64,000 nt of DNA from Rosistilla oblonga (GCF_007751715.1 NZ_CP036292.1:248001-312000), one strand, 5' to 3'; counted from the stretch's first letter, positions 1-9,591 are shown. Notes: generated by a model not told the origin, from the letters alone. Made by a program: numbers and translations.

Positions 1-1640
1 CCAGGGACTCCGTCATTTGGGATTGGGTACGTGTCGCGCAAGTAGTCGTGAGCGCGTTCGTGAGCCAATGTGCTTTCAACGGCATCGATCCCCTCTGAAA
101 CGACTTCGCTTCTGGTCGGACTGCTATCCGGCGTTTCGAAGGTCCAGTAGCTTACGGTCTTCGATAGGGCAGCGTGGTCATACAGAATGATCTCTCTGTT
201 TGATGGAACGTAACTGCCGTAGAGTGTGCCAGGAAATGATAGTGCAGGGCCACCATACAAATATGTCAACGTTCCGTCGTTTGCCCCATGCTCTCGGTGA
301 CTTGTCGCTCCATCTTGGTCTTCAGACCAATATTGGAACCAGTTCTTGATGCCATCTCCGTCATCGTCTCCAAATTTTTCAAAGAAGATGTCCAGCGGAT
401 CAGATTGTTGCTGGTCTAGGTGATGCCCTGTTGCGAGCCCTGTATCCTCGGAGTTCAGTGTTACAGTGAATGAGTTTCCCGTGCCATAATGTTCTGAGGC
501 TGGGTAGACAAGCGTGCAAAAAATGGCATCGCCGTCTTCAATAAGTCCCTCTTCTATCAAAGCGAGACGACAGTTTTCATCGGTCGAATCGCTGTCGACT
601 TGGATCGGTAGACTGAGCGACTGCGATTCGCCTGCTTCAAAATCCAGATCAAAATAGGCCTGGCTTTCAAATCCGCTTTCTTGGGTTGTTATGGCAGCGA
701 GCCAAAGTGGTTGTTGTGTTGTCGGTTGGTGGCTCAGCGAGTGGCCGTCAGAGCCATCGATTGTTGGCTTCGGAAAAGCCGGAATTGCATGGAGGGACTT
801 GATCGCGGGAGGAGTCGGCTCGGGAAGCGACCCATTGAGCGTCATGCTTACCGAGACATCTGCATCCGCGTTAAAGTCTCCGTGATAGACGCCAGCTGAT
901 TCCGACATCGCCCACTGGAACGCGGCTTGGACGGCTGCTGTCCCCAGCTCTGAATAGCGAACTCCGTCGACTTCAATTGTTGTGACGTTCGTTCCAGGGG
1001 CAATGTTGATCGGGTAGGACGATGCGCCTGAGCTGTTAGAAACGTCTTCGTTTGTGAACGGGAGGCTGATGGAAACACCACTGCCGTCGGCTTCTCTGCA
1101 GGTGCCGGTCCAAGGATAGCCCGGCGTGGTATAACAGTGGCTTGTGTTTCCTTCCCGTGTGATTTCAACGTCGATCGAGCCCTCCAGCTTGTGGATTAAC
1201 GCAGGGTCAATTCTCGCAAAGATAGTGACTTCGGACGACGCAAGCTCAACGTTCTTGAAGAAGGGGCCGCCCGAGCCACCGCCAAGATAATCGATGGTTC
1301 CGTTGACGGTTACCTGAAAGCTCCGGTCGCTGGTGGCGCTGCCGGACGCACTGTAAAACAGTTCGCCCGTGGCCGTTCCGGGCGTTGGGACATTTTGCAC
1401 CTGCGATGTAAACTCAAGGTCAACAGACTCGGCAAGTTCTTCGCTTTCAGTGCTAAGAATCCGCGATTCGCCAACGCCGAAATCAAATTGCTCTTCGAGC
1501 TTCCCGTTCGCAGAGAAGAGGAACAGCGGGAGATTCTCCGCATCCAAGCACAGTCGCGATTCGAGAACCTCGAAGGAGAAGGACAGGCGTAACTTAGAGC
1601 TAGGCCGCCGGTTCTTCAGATGAATTGGCTTGCGATTCAT
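1..1640 (-). CDS. large secreted/surface protein, LEPR-xLL-type N-terminus, 3' truncated by window edge
   Basis: An open frame runs without a stop from an ATG at 1640 to the window edge (546 codons seen). The first 34 residues are basic and end in FEVLESRLCLDA, matching the LEPR-xLL-type N-terminal signal common on large planctomycete surface proteins. The body is Ser/Thr/Gly-rich beta-type sequence. Near residues 425-435 there is an Asp-rich GDDDGDGIKNW segment like calcium-binding TSP3 or dockerin loops. Residues 527-531 read HERAH, the HExxH zinc-peptidase pattern, inside ESTLAHERAHDYLRD. Export and surface location are inferred from the N-terminus. Peptidase function is only suggested by the motif, because the rest lies outside the window. 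It could equally be a structural surface protein. Confidence 0.7.
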   Translation of the reverse strand, partial: MNRKPIHLKNRRPSSKLRLSFSFEVLESRLCLDAENLPLFLFSANGKLEEQFDFGVGESRILSTESEELAESVDLEFTSQVQNVPTPGTATGELFYSASGSATSDRSFQVTVNGTIDYLGGGSGGPFFKNVELASSEVTIFARIDPALIHKLEGSIDVEITREGNTSHCYTTPGYPWTGTCREADGSGVSISLPFTNEDVSNSSGASSYPINIAPGTNVTTIEVDGVRYSELGTAAVQAAFQWAMSESAGVYHGDFNADADVSVSMTLNGSLPEPTPPAIKSLHAIPAFPKPTIDGSDGHSLSHQPTTQQPLWLAAITTQESGFESQAYFDLDFEAGESQSLSLPIQVDSDSTDENCRLALIEEGLIEDGDAIFCTLVYPASEHYGTGNSFTVTLNSEDTGLATGHHLDQQQSDPLDIFFEKFGDDDGDGIKNWFQYWSEDQDGATSHREHGANDGTLTYLYGGPALSFPGTLYGSYVPSNREIILYDHAALSKTVSYWTFETPDSSPTRSEVVSEGIDAVESTLAHERAHDYLRDTYPIPNDGVP

Positions 1641-2146
1641 GTTGACCCCTTAGGAAAGTGTGGCAAGGTAGCTAAATGCTACATTGGGTGGGGCTGGCTC
1701 TCTAGCGGGGGATGATCGATGTCGTTCCGTATCGGATTTCCTTGACTGGCGCAGAGTGGTTCCGGCTCGAACGGCAGACGCACCAAGGCCGGTTGGTTAA
1801 GAGCGGTTGTCTGAAGCTTTGCTATGGGGACCGCGAGCAAACGCCAGCAGGACGGCACAGGCGGTAACGTCAAGAAGTTATGTAGAGCACCGCTATCGTT
1901 GCCTGGGCATGTCGGCGCACTGAGGTCGTTGTTAGCGAACGAATTGCACTTTGCGTCCGATATCCGCTACCGTCGGGGGCCTGCAGTTTCAACGACGAAG
2001 TCCATCTAAACTAACGGCTGATTTAAAGTCCCAGCAGGGACGACGGCGACTGGCCAATCAACATCAGCCGCCGGCGTTTTCTTGGGGGGCGATTCCGCGA
2101 AACACGCAAGTCGAGAAAGCACGCCAACCCGATGAAGATGAAAAAG
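1641..2146. other. intergenic, no gene seen
   Basis: This 506-base stretch separates the surface-protein gene from the tRNA. Short open frames here are Arg/Gln-rich, have no plausible start site and resemble no family. I see no hairpin-plus-T terminator. It presumably holds the promoter of the minus-strand surface protein near 1650-1750, but I cannot pick out the boxes. Confidence 0.5.
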
Positions 2147-2220
2147 TACCCTGAGCGGGACTCGAACCCACGACCTACGCTTTAGGAAAGCGTTGCTCTA
2201 TCCAACTGAGCTACCAGGGC
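2147..2220 (-). tRNA. tRNA-Arg (anticodon CCT)
   Basis: The minus strand folds as a full cloverleaf of 74 nt. The acceptor stem GCCCTGG pairs with TCAGGGT (two G-U pairs), the D arm is GCTCAG...GAGC, and the anticodon stem ACGCT/AGCGT encloses loop TTCCTAA. The T arm is GTGGG-TTCGAGT-CCCGC. The discriminator base is A and CCA is not encoded. Anticodon positions 34-36 are CCT, which reads AGG arginine codons. Confidence 0.95.
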
Positions 2221-2400
2221 GGTTGATGGGGCTGATTATCGCTTCCCTTGCGGCGTTGGTAAACGGTGCCTGAGGATGAATTTCCAAATCGTTGTGGGCG
2301 ATCGAGAGAAGGGTTTAGGCTAGAATTGAGGCTGCAAATCGGTGGCGTTCGGCTGCTGCCGACCGCTCGATCCTCGCTCGATCCTCGCTGGATGCCCGCC

Positions 2401-3876
2401 ATGTCTCCGCTTCGAATCGCCTACTCTTTCTGCCTGGGGATGCTGCTGTTCGCATCGCCCGCATCGGCTCGCACCTGGACCGATAGCACGGGAGCTTACA
2501 AGATCGAAGCTGATTTTGTTGGCTTCGACGGCTCGATCGTGCAACTGAAAAAGGCTGATGGTTCGATCTCGCGGCTGCCGATCGCTCGATTGAGCCACCG
2601 CGATCAGGTGTGGGTTCGCGCGGAGATGAAACGGCAGACCATGCCGACCGATAAACCGGCAGCTTCGGCAGCGGAGGGACTGGCGTCGACCGATTGGCCC
2701 GGGTGGCGCGGTCCGCAGCGCGATGGGATCTCGCGCGAACAGGGGCTGCTGAAAGAATGGCCCAGCGGCGGCCCGCCTCTTCTGTGGTCCTCGCGTGGAC
2801 TCGGCAACGGGTTTTCTTCTTTGGCGATCGCCGGCGACAAGATCTATACGATGGGAAAGAAAGCGGGGCAGGTTCAGCTGGTCTGCGCTAGCCGCGACGA
2901 CGGGACGGTGATCTGGGAAACGCCGGTCGGCGACGGCAGCGATCCCAATTGTACGCCGACGTTGGATGTCGAAGCCGGTCTGGTCTACGGACTCTCGCAT
3001 GCAGGAGACTTGCTGTGCGCGTCGGCCAGCGACGGCGCGGTCGTTTGGCGAAAGAACTTTCCGAATGATTTCGGCGGCCGGATGATGTCGATGTGGGGCT
3101 ACAGCGAATCGCCGTTGATCGATGGCGATCGACTGATCTGCACTCCCGGCAGCGATCGAGCGGTGATGGCAGCTCTCGATAAAAAGACAGGGGATGTGAT
3201 CTGGCAGACGCCGATGCAAGAGGGAACGGCGGGGTATGCGTCGCCGGTGATCAGCCACGCCGGTGGGATCAAACAGTATGTGAATCTGGTCGGCAAAGGA
3301 TTGATCGGCATCCGCGCCGCCGATGGCGAGCCGTTGTGGCATTACCCTCGCGTTGCGAACACCACAGCCAATGTGCCGACACCACTTGTCGACGGGAATT
3401 TTGTCTTCTGTTCCAGCGGGTATGGCGACGGCGGCAGCGCGCTGTTGGAACTGAAGAAGCAGGGGCGGACGATCCGGTATCGCGAGGTCTATTATAAGGA
3501 CAACCGCACGCTGCAGAATCATCACGGCGGGATGATCCTGATCGATGGCAAGATCTACATGGGGCATGGCCACAACCAGGGCTTTCCCCGCTGTGTCGAT
3601 CTGCGCAGCGGACGGACGGTCTGGGGCGAAGGGCAACGCGGGCCGGGCAAAGGTTCGGCGGCGATCGTGGCGGCCGATGGGCATCTGGTCTTTCGCTACG
3701 AAGATGGCGTCGTGGCCTTGATCGAAGCGAATCCCGGCGGCTACCAATTAAAGGGAGAGTTCAAGCCGGCGTCGGTCAACGGCAAAGCTTGGGCGCATCC
3801 GGTGATCGCGGGCAAACGGTTGTATCTGCGCGATCAAGACGAACTGCACTGTTACGACATCGGTGCGGGATCATGA
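2401..3876 (+). CDS. secreted SHD1-domain PQQ-like beta-propeller protein
   Basis: The product is 491 aa and exported. The start at 2401 gives a clean signal peptide (MSPLRIAYSFCLGMLLFASPASA); the frame upstream is Arg-rich and unconvincing. After cleavage comes an SHD1-type domain (about residues 24-75, RTWTDSTGAYKIEADF...), a small beta domain common in planctomycetes. Then follows a PQQ-like eight-blade propeller beginning DWPGWRGPQRDGIS, with repeated blades of the G-D-x-I-Y and D-G-x-V-x-W type. Proteins with this WPGWRG opening usually carry the PQQ-like repeat fold without proven PQQ binding, so dehydrogenase activity should not be assumed. It lies upstream of the thiamine gene with an 84-base gap and no obvious link. 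Confidence 0.85.
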   Translation: MSPLRIAYSFCLGMLLFASPASARTWTDSTGAYKIEADFVGFDGSIVQLKKADGSISRLPIARLSHRDQVWVRAEMKRQTMPTDKPAASAAEGLASTDWPGWRGPQRDGISREQGLLKEWPSGGPPLLWSSRGLGNGFSSLAIAGDKIYTMGKKAGQVQLVCASRDDGTVIWETPVGDGSDPNCTPTLDVEAGLVYGLSHAGDLLCASASDGAVVWRKNFPNDFGGRMMSMWGYSESPLIDGDRLICTPGSDRAVMAALDKKTGDVIWQTPMQEGTAGYASPVISHAGGIKQYVNLVGKGLIGIRAADGEPLWHYPRVANTTANVPTPLVDGNFVFCSSGYGDGGSALLELKKQGRTIRYREVYYKDNRTLQNHHGGMILIDGKIYMGHGHNQGFPRCVDLRSGRTVWGEGQRGPGKGSAAIVAADGHLVFRYEDGVVALIEANPGGYQLKGEFKPASVNGKAWAHPVIAGKRLYLRDQDELHCYDIGAGS

Positions 3877-3960
3877 TTAGAGAAAGGGTGGATGGAAAGG
3901 TGCGGGGTTTCAGGCAGGGAAAAGACCGAAGCGATCGCATCGGTATGGGAGCATAAAGGG

Positions 3961-5034
3961 ATGGATGGAAAGGAAGCGACGGCCAGCGGCGTCTGGCGGA
4001 TCTTGGACGCGTCGTGGAATCGGGCCAGCGAAGGGCTGCGGACGATCGAGGAGTACGCGCGATTTGTGCTCGGCGATCCGCAGTTGTCCGAACAGCTGAA
4101 ACAGCTGCGCCATCAGACAGCTACCGCAGCGGAGGGCTTGCCGCGTTCGCAGCTGTTGGCCGCTCGCGACACGCCCGGCGATGTCGGCACCGCGATCGAA
4201 ACGCCTACCGAAACCGAGCGCGTCGACGCGTTAGCGGTGGCGATCGCCGCTGCGGCTCGCGTGCAACAATCGCTGCGTTGCCTGGAGGAGTACGGCAAGA
4301 TTGTCGACAGCGGGATCGGCCGCGCGTTCGAAGCCTGCCGCTACCGCTCGTACACGCTGTTTGCGACGCTGGAACAATTGAGTCAACGGCGCGATCGGTT
4401 GGCCGATTGCCAGTTGTATGTGCTTGTCGACGGCGGCGATTCGATCGAAGCGATGACTGCTACGATCGCAGAGCTTGCGGAGGCGGGAGCGGATTTGATC
4501 CAGTTGCGCGATAAGCGATTGAACGATCGCGAACTATATGAACACGCCGCGGCGGCAGCGGCGACGCTGAGGCCCAGCCGCTGTCTGTTTATCGTCAACG
4601 ATCGCCCCGACATCGCGGCGGCGGTGCATGCCGACGGCGTGCACGTTGGCCAAGACGAACTGCCCGCCACGGTTGTTCGTCAGATCATCGGTCCGGAAAG
4701 ATTGTTGGGGGTGTCGACGCACTGCGTGGCTCAGGTCGAGCAAGCGGTTTCCGACGGAGCCGACTACATCGGTTGCGGACCGACGTTCCCATCGGGGACG
4801 AAGTCGTTCGAAGCGTTTCCGGGAACCGAATTCTTACGCGATGCAGCGGCAACGACAACTCTGCCCGCTTTTGCGATTGGCGGGATCGGGGCGGAGAACC
4901 TGGAATATGTGCTCGACGCCGGATTCTCGCGCGTTGCGGTGGCGGGAGCGATCACGCGGAGCGAGTCGCCATCGGCGATGGTGGCGGAACTGAAACAACG
5001 GCTGCTGCGGCAGGATGAATCAACGAACAGGTGA
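3961..5034 (+). CDS. thiE: ThiD2-ThiE fusion, thiamine-phosphate synthase
   Basis: This 357-aa protein (380 aa from an alternative start at 3892) makes thiamine phosphate from the thiazole and pyrimidine precursors. The first ~170 residues (WRILDASWNRASEGLRTIEEYARF ...) match the ThiD2/ThiE-associated helical domain. That domain has been linked to HMP-phosphate kinase activity in ThiD2-ThiE fusions. The rest is a ThiE TIM barrel: YVLVDGG, ADLIQLRDKRL, FIVNDRPDIAAAVHADGVHVGQDELP, STHCVAQVEQA, YIGCGPTFPSGTK, FAIGGIGAEN. The phosphate- and pyrimidine-binding residues are all present. I prefer 3961 because residues before it are not ThiD2-like. No TPP riboswitch was found upstream. The stop overlaps the GTG alternative start of the next gene by four bases. 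Confidence 0.9.
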   Translation: MDGKEATASGVWRILDASWNRASEGLRTIEEYARFVLGDPQLSEQLKQLRHQTATAAEGLPRSQLLAARDTPGDVGTAIETPTETERVDALAVAIAAAARVQQSLRCLEEYGKIVDSGIGRAFEACRYRSYTLFATLEQLSQRRDRLADCQLYVLVDGGDSIEAMTATIAELAEAGADLIQLRDKRLNDRELYEHAAAAAATLRPSRCLFIVNDRPDIAAAVHADGVHVGQDELPATVVRQIIGPERLLGVSTHCVAQVEQAVSDGADYIGCGPTFPSGTKSFEAFPGTEFLRDAAATTTLPAFAIGGIGAENLEYVLDAGFSRVAVAGAITRSESPSAMVAELKQRLLRQDESTNR

Positions 5035-5042
5035 ACGTGTCG

Positions 5043-5939
5043 ATGAAATTTTCTAGTCAAGGAACTGTCGGTCTGTTGTCGGCGATGCTGTTGTTGTTGG
5101 TTGTCGGCATCGGAGTCGCCGCGTCCGGTCCCGCCGCGGATGAAGCGGGGATCGAAAGCACGCAGTGCACGATCGAGTGCAAGGATGTGGGGGAGAGCAG
5201 TGGTGTGGCGGCGTCGTGGCGGCACGAGGGGATCTTGTGGACGCATAACGATTCGGGCGATTCGCCGCGATTGTTTGCGATGGATCAGCAGGGACGTCAT
5301 CGCCAGGAGGTCGAGATCTCCGGCGCCAAGCATGTCGATTGGGAGGACATCGCGTCGTATGAGTTGGACGGCCGGCCGCAATTGCTGATCGCCGATGTCG
5401 GCGACAACGGGCGGCGGCGAAAAGAAGTCGTCTGCTATCGCGTGAACGAACCGAAGCTGGGGAACAAGCGGATCAAGGTCGACCAGATCTGGCGGATCCA
5501 ATATCCCGACGGGCCGCGCGATTGCGAAGCGGTGGCTGTCGATGTGCAGGAGCGGGTGATCCTATTGGCGTCCAAGGTGAGAAATTTTGCGGCGGACGTT
5601 TATAGCGTTCCGTTGGAGACGGGGGAGAAGGATGCGAAGGTGATGGCAACGCGCGTGGGAACGATCGCGATGCCGATGATCACCGCGATGGATATCGATC
5701 CGCGCGATGGGCGGATCGTGGTCGCATCGTATGTCGACGCGATGATCTTTCCCCGGAAGCAGGTTGCTGGCGGCGGGAAGACCGATTGGGAAGCGACCTT
5801 CGCTCAAACGCCGACGCTGTTGCGGACGCCTTGGCGTCGCCAGGGGGAAGCGATCTGCTTCGACCGCCACGACGATGCTGTCTGGCTGACGAGCGAAAAG
5901 AAGCCGGCGCCGCTGATCCGCGTCGCGGTCCCTCGCTAG
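5043..5939 (+). CDS. secreted propeller-like protein of unknown function
   Basis: The product is 298 aa from ATG 5043. An alternative GTG at 5031 overlaps the thiE stop. A signal peptide with a long hydrophobic core (GLLSAMLLLLVVGIGVAASG) precedes the mature chain. The mature chain has spaced motifs such as WTHNDSGDSPRLFAMDQQG, WEDIASYEL, LLIADVGDNGRRR and RDCEAVAVD. These are typical of calcium-dependent or SdiA-regulated-like beta-propeller families. No catalytic residue set can be named. The overlap suggests co-transcription with thiE but there is no functional link. Confidence 0.75.
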   Translation: MKFSSQGTVGLLSAMLLLLVVGIGVAASGPAADEAGIESTQCTIECKDVGESSGVAASWRHEGILWTHNDSGDSPRLFAMDQQGRHRQEVEISGAKHVDWEDIASYELDGRPQLLIADVGDNGRRRKEVVCYRVNEPKLGNKRIKVDQIWRIQYPDGPRDCEAVAVDVQERVILLASKVRNFAADVYSVPLETGEKDAKVMATRVGTIAMPMITAMDIDPRDGRIVVASYVDAMIFPRKQVAGGGKTDWEATFAQTPTLLRTPWRRQGEAICFDRHDDAVWLTSEKKPAPLIRVAVPR

Positions 5940-5967
5940 TGAGCGGCAGTTAAAAGACAACGGTCCT

Positions 5968-6113
5968 CGCTTAAACACAATGCCGTTCAACGAAGCGTAG
6001 TGGACGAGGCTACGAGTCCTGTTGCATGCATCAGACAAAATCGCTGGGACTCGTAACTTCGTCCACAACATCCCGCCGCTAATTCTTGCGACGGACCGAG
6101 GCTCCTTCGTTGC
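5968..6113. repeat. dispersed palindromic element, intact copy
   Basis: An imperfect inverted repeat. The left arm holds GTTCAACGAAGCGTAGTGGA and CGAGGCTACGAGTCC. The right arm holds GGACTCGTAACTTCGTCCAC and, further out, CTCCTTCGTTG. The same element recurs at 30822-30915 plus 32459-32540, where an insertion sequence has split it. It fills most of the 396-base gap between the propeller gene and the CYTH gene, which otherwise shows nothing. Confidence 0.8.
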
Positions 6114-6335
6114 GCGACTGAGTACGAGCACGATGATTGAATCGTGCGTTCGGCGATCTAGCTGTCCAGTCGCCGCTTCGTCCAGTCCGCCGGTGCCCGT
6201 CAATTGCGACGGCGGCTAGGATTGTGAATATTCAAAGGTGACGGGTTCGCGACCAACGTCAGTTAACCTACCTTCAGCACGCGGTTTATCCACGGATTTG
6301 CTTGCCGCCACCCGACCAATCCAACGAGCGCAACG

Positions 6336-6899
6336 ATGTCCCAATACGAAGTCGAACTGAAATTTCCGGTCGCCGATCTGGCGGCGCTTCGCAGGCAATT
6401 GATCGATCGCGGCGCGCGGCCGCTGGGGATCCAGCAGCATCGCGATACCTATTACAACCATCCCTGCCGCGATTTTGCCGAGACGCACGAGGCGCTGCGG
6501 ATCCGCCGCGTCGATGATCAGCCGATGATCACCTACAAAGGGGCCAAGCTGGATAGTCCGGTGAAGACGCGGATCGAGCTGGAGTGGGCGTTGGGAGCTG
6601 GCGACGTCGACGGTTCGAACACCGAAGCGATGTTGGTTCATCTGGGATTCCGCCGCGTGGCCGAGGTCGCTAAGCAGCGAGAGTCGTTTGCGGTTCAGCC
6701 GGAGGCGCCGTCGAGCGAGTTGACGGTGACGTTGGACGATGTTCAGCGAGTCGGCACGTATGCGGAGATCGAATGCATCGCCGAGGCCGACGGGATCGAG
6801 CGGGCTCAGGAATATGTGCAAGCGTTTGCCGAATCGTTGGGCTTGCAGAATCCCGAAAAACGAAGCTATCTGCGGATGCTGCTGCAGGCCGATGGCTAG
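6336..6899 (+). CDS. CYTH-domain protein, class IV adenylate cyclase-like (CyaB)
   Basis: This 187-aa single-domain protein has the CYTH signature. The ExExK motif is at residues 5-9 (EVELK), followed by RDTYYNHP, EALRIRR, ITYKG and a late acidic strand AEIECIAE. These charged strands line the tunnel that binds triphosphate substrates and metal. The family includes CyaB adenylate cyclases, thiamine triphosphatases and tripolyphosphatases. The length and the KFPVADLAALRRQL start favour the CyaB type, but the substrate cannot be told from sequence. It is a cytosolic monocistronic gene. Confidence 0.85.
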   Translation: MSQYEVELKFPVADLAALRRQLIDRGARPLGIQQHRDTYYNHPCRDFAETHEALRIRRVDDQPMITYKGAKLDSPVKTRIELEWALGAGDVDGSNTEAMLVHLGFRRVAEVAKQRESFAVQPEAPSSELTVTLDDVQRVGTYAEIECIAEADGIERAQEYVQAFAESLGLQNPEKRSYLRMLLQADG

Positions 6900-7035
6900 G
6901 CCCGCTCGCGGCGGATCGTCGTCGCATTCGAGGATCGCACGTGGCAAACCGCCACACATCGCAAGCGATCCCCCTTTGTTCGTTTCGGCTGCCGCGGTTT
7001 AAACTGCAAGTTGTTCCGCAGATCGGTGGCCCATC

Positions 7036-8430
7036 GTGCCGCCGCCGCGTTGCGATCTGCCGCGACGCTGCATTTCAGTTCTCACAGCCCAGGAATCGGT
7101 CATCTCCGAGCTCATCGAAAGCTCTCCCGCCAGCAACGACGACGCGGACGTTCCCGATCGGGAATCGCCCGTCGAGGATCGCGTGCCCGCCGCGGCGTCG
7201 AAGAACTTCATCGTATTGATGCTGTATCAGGTGGTCTTGCGGGTCGGTTGGATCTTCAAGACCGAGAGCGTGATCATGCCGGCGGTGTTGGACTTTTTGG
7301 GAGGCAGCGGGATGCTGCGCGGCTTGCTGCCGCCGATCAACCGAGTCTGCCAAAGCTTGCCGGCGCTATTGATGGCCGGGCAGATGCAGATGGCTCCACG
7401 GAAGAAGAGCTGGTTGTGCGTTTGCACGGTGTTGATGGCGATCTGTTTTGCGTTGCTAGCGGTCGGGTTCTGCTTGCTGGATGCGCATCCCGTCACGCTG
7501 CAGGTCTTTTTCATCGCCATCTACGCGATCTTCTTTGTCGCGACGGGGATGACGCAGGTGCTGTTTCATACGCTGCAGGGCAAGTTGATTCCGGTGGGAG
7601 ATCGTGGTCGTTTGCTGTTGGTGACAAATGTCGTTGGCGTGACGGCGGCGGTCGGGGCTGTTTGGATCTGCATGCCAGCTTGGGTAACGGCTGAAGGAGT
7701 CGAATTCCATTGGTTGTTTGCCACATCGTCGATCGCGTTTTTCGTCGCCGCAGCGATCGCTTGGTGCGTCGACGAACCGGCGGTGATCAGCGAAGCGCCC
7801 GAAGCGGTTCAGGGAATACGGGCGCGGTATGCGGAAGCTGTCTTGCCGTTTCGCGACGACCCCAATTTTCGACGGCTCGCAATCGCAGCGGCTCTGTTTG
7901 GTTCGACGATCATGTTGTTCCCGCACTACCAATCGCTTGGCCGCGGCGGATTGCTGGGGGGCGATTTTCGCAGCCTGATGTTGTGGTTGATCGTGCAGAA
8001 TCTGGGGACCGCCGCGTTCAGTATGGTCGTCGGTCCGTTAGCCGATCGTCGCGGCAATCGGATCGCGCTGCGGTTGGGATTGATCGGTGTGACCGCGGCG
8101 CCGTTGTTGGCGATCGGGTTGGTTTGGACCGAGATCGCGTGGGCGTTTCCGATCGTGTTTGTGTTGGTTGGGCTGACGCCGGTGTTGCTGCGATTGTTTA
8201 TGAATTACACCTTGGAAGTCGCCCCGACCGACAAGCATCCGTCGTATCTGGCGGCGATCAGCGTCGCCACGGGATTGCCGGTGCTCTGTTCTCCGGTTGT
8301 TGGAATGATGATCGATCGGGTAGGTTTTTCGCCGGTATTTGTGGCGATTTCGCTGTGTGGCGTCGCAGCGTGGTGGATTTCGGGGCGACTGGAAGAGCCA
8401 CGTTGTTCGCAGAGCAACCGAAAGCGATGA
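7036..8430 (+). CDS. MFS-type transporter
   Basis: The product is up to 464 aa from GTG 7036. The first ~55 residues are hydrophilic and the real start may lie further in. From about residue 57 (NFIVLMLYQVVLRVGW) there are about twelve hydrophobic segments in two halves separated by a cytoplasmic stretch around FRDDPNFRRL. The loop GPLADRRGNRIALRLGL is the MFS-like motif between helices of the second half. The substrate is unknown. It stands alone between a CYTH gene and a membrane protease gene. Confidence 0.75.
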   Translation: MPPPRCDLPRRCISVLTAQESVISELIESSPASNDDADVPDRESPVEDRVPAAASKNFIVLMLYQVVLRVGWIFKTESVIMPAVLDFLGGSGMLRGLLPPINRVCQSLPALLMAGQMQMAPRKKSWLCVCTVLMAICFALLAVGFCLLDAHPVTLQVFFIAIYAIFFVATGMTQVLFHTLQGKLIPVGDRGRLLLVTNVVGVTAAVGAVWICMPAWVTAEGVEFHWLFATSSIAFFVAAAIAWCVDEPAVISEAPEAVQGIRARYAEAVLPFRDDPNFRRLAIAAALFGSTIMLFPHYQSLGRGGLLGGDFRSLMLWLIVQNLGTAAFSMVVGPLADRRGNRIALRLGLIGVTAAPLLAIGLVWTEIAWAFPIVFVLVGLTPVLLRLFMNYTLEVAPTDKHPSYLAAISVATGLPVLCSPVVGMMIDRVGFSPVFVAISLCGVAAWWISGRLEEPRCSQSNRKR

Positions 8431-8523
8431 TGGTCGTCGTTGGAACCGCGAGAGCGATCGCATGTGGCGGTCGTTCGAACGATCGGACTCTTAGGAAATT
8501 GAGATCATGAAGGTGGTATGGGG

Positions 8524-9303
8524 ATGTTAGCCGAGCCGGGACGAACAGCTTACGACGTGAACTTTGGACTGCTTGGGTTTCCCGTTCGAATCTCGATCGG
8601 GTTCTGGATCATGGCGCTTGTTTTTGGGTACGACCTCGTCACTCAACTGGCCCAATTGTTTCCGGGCAGCCGGGGTCCATTGTTGCTGTTGTGGATCTTG
8701 TCGGTCTTCGTATCGATCTTGGTTCACGAGCTTGGACACGCCTTGGCGATGCGAGCGTGCGGGCAACATGCGTCGATTGTGCTGTATCACTTTGGCGGCT
8801 TAGCGATTCCGCAAAACACGTTTGGCGCGGGGTTTTCCAAAAAAAACAACTCGAAAGCAGAAAAAATTTTTATCACCGCTGCGGGCCCGTTAGCTCAGTT
8901 AATGCTGGCGGGGATCGTGATCGCGGTCGCTAAGGCTCGCGGGTTTGAGATTTTGTTGATGCCCGAATTTCTCGCGTCGTTGCCGAGCTTGGCAGGGGGA
9001 CAACCCATCGATTCCCCTGGTATGTTTGGCTTGGTAAATTTTTTGGTCTGGCCCAGCGTGATGTGGGCTCTGTTGAACCTGATCCCGGTGTATCCACTTG
9101 ATGGAGGGCAGATTGCCAAGGAAATCATTGAGCTTTTTGGTGGAACCGCCTATCACGCGATCGTCTTGTCACTGGTTTGCGCGGTGCTGATGGCGGCCTG
9201 GGGAGTCACTTCGGGGCGATTGTTCATGACCCTGTTGTTTGTTTCGTTAGCGTACAGCAACTACGAGATGTTAACCGGCGGCGGTCCGCGACGCCGCTTC
9301 TGA
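8524..9303 (+). CDS. site-2 protease family (M50) intramembrane metalloprotease
   Basis: The product is 259 aa. The zinc motif HELGH (about residues 68-72) lies in a membrane helix, and the third ligand motif NLIPVYPLDGGQ is in a later helix. This is the compact rhomboid-sized M50B architecture without a PDZ domain. Members cut membrane-bound substrates such as anti-sigma factors, but no partner gene is near. ATG 8518 sits directly on the AAGGTGG Shine-Dalgarno-like site. The second ATG at 8524 has a better spacing, so I chose it. Confidence 0.88.
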   Translation: MLAEPGRTAYDVNFGLLGFPVRISIGFWIMALVFGYDLVTQLAQLFPGSRGPLLLLWILSVFVSILVHELGHALAMRACGQHASIVLYHFGGLAIPQNTFGAGFSKKNNSKAEKIFITAAGPLAQLMLAGIVIAVAKARGFEILLMPEFLASLPSLAGGQPIDSPGMFGLVNFLVWPSVMWALLNLIPVYPLDGGQIAKEIIELFGGTAYHAIVLSLVCAVLMAAWGVTSGRLFMTLLFVSLAYSNYEMLTGGGPRRRF

Positions 9304-9591
9304 ACCGCTGGATCGTTGGCGATTCGCGTTTGGTGGACTCTGTTTTTTGTCTCTTCAGAGGCCGTGGAAACTGCGATTCCGACGCCCTGTTTTTGTGGAA
9401 AAGATGTTGCATTAACTTGCAATGTTCGTACAGTTACGCGACAGAACGCCAGTCGTGGACTGCGTTTAGCGTCTTGAACGGTCAAGGCGTATACACCATT
9501 ACGGTGTTCAATTCGTCGGCGGGTGTGGCCGGTGTCGGGTGAACCATTCGACACAAGATCCCGCCGGGCATTCCCCAAGCGGAGGAAAACA

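Noticed and set aside
2320-3747. 475-codon open frame on the minus strand
   Set aside because: Antisense to the SHD1-PQQ gene. It is Arg/His/Gln-rich and has no domain.
3877-3960. TPP riboswitch before thiE
   Set aside because: The CTGAGA and GGGGTGC-type cores are missing, and the gap is too short.
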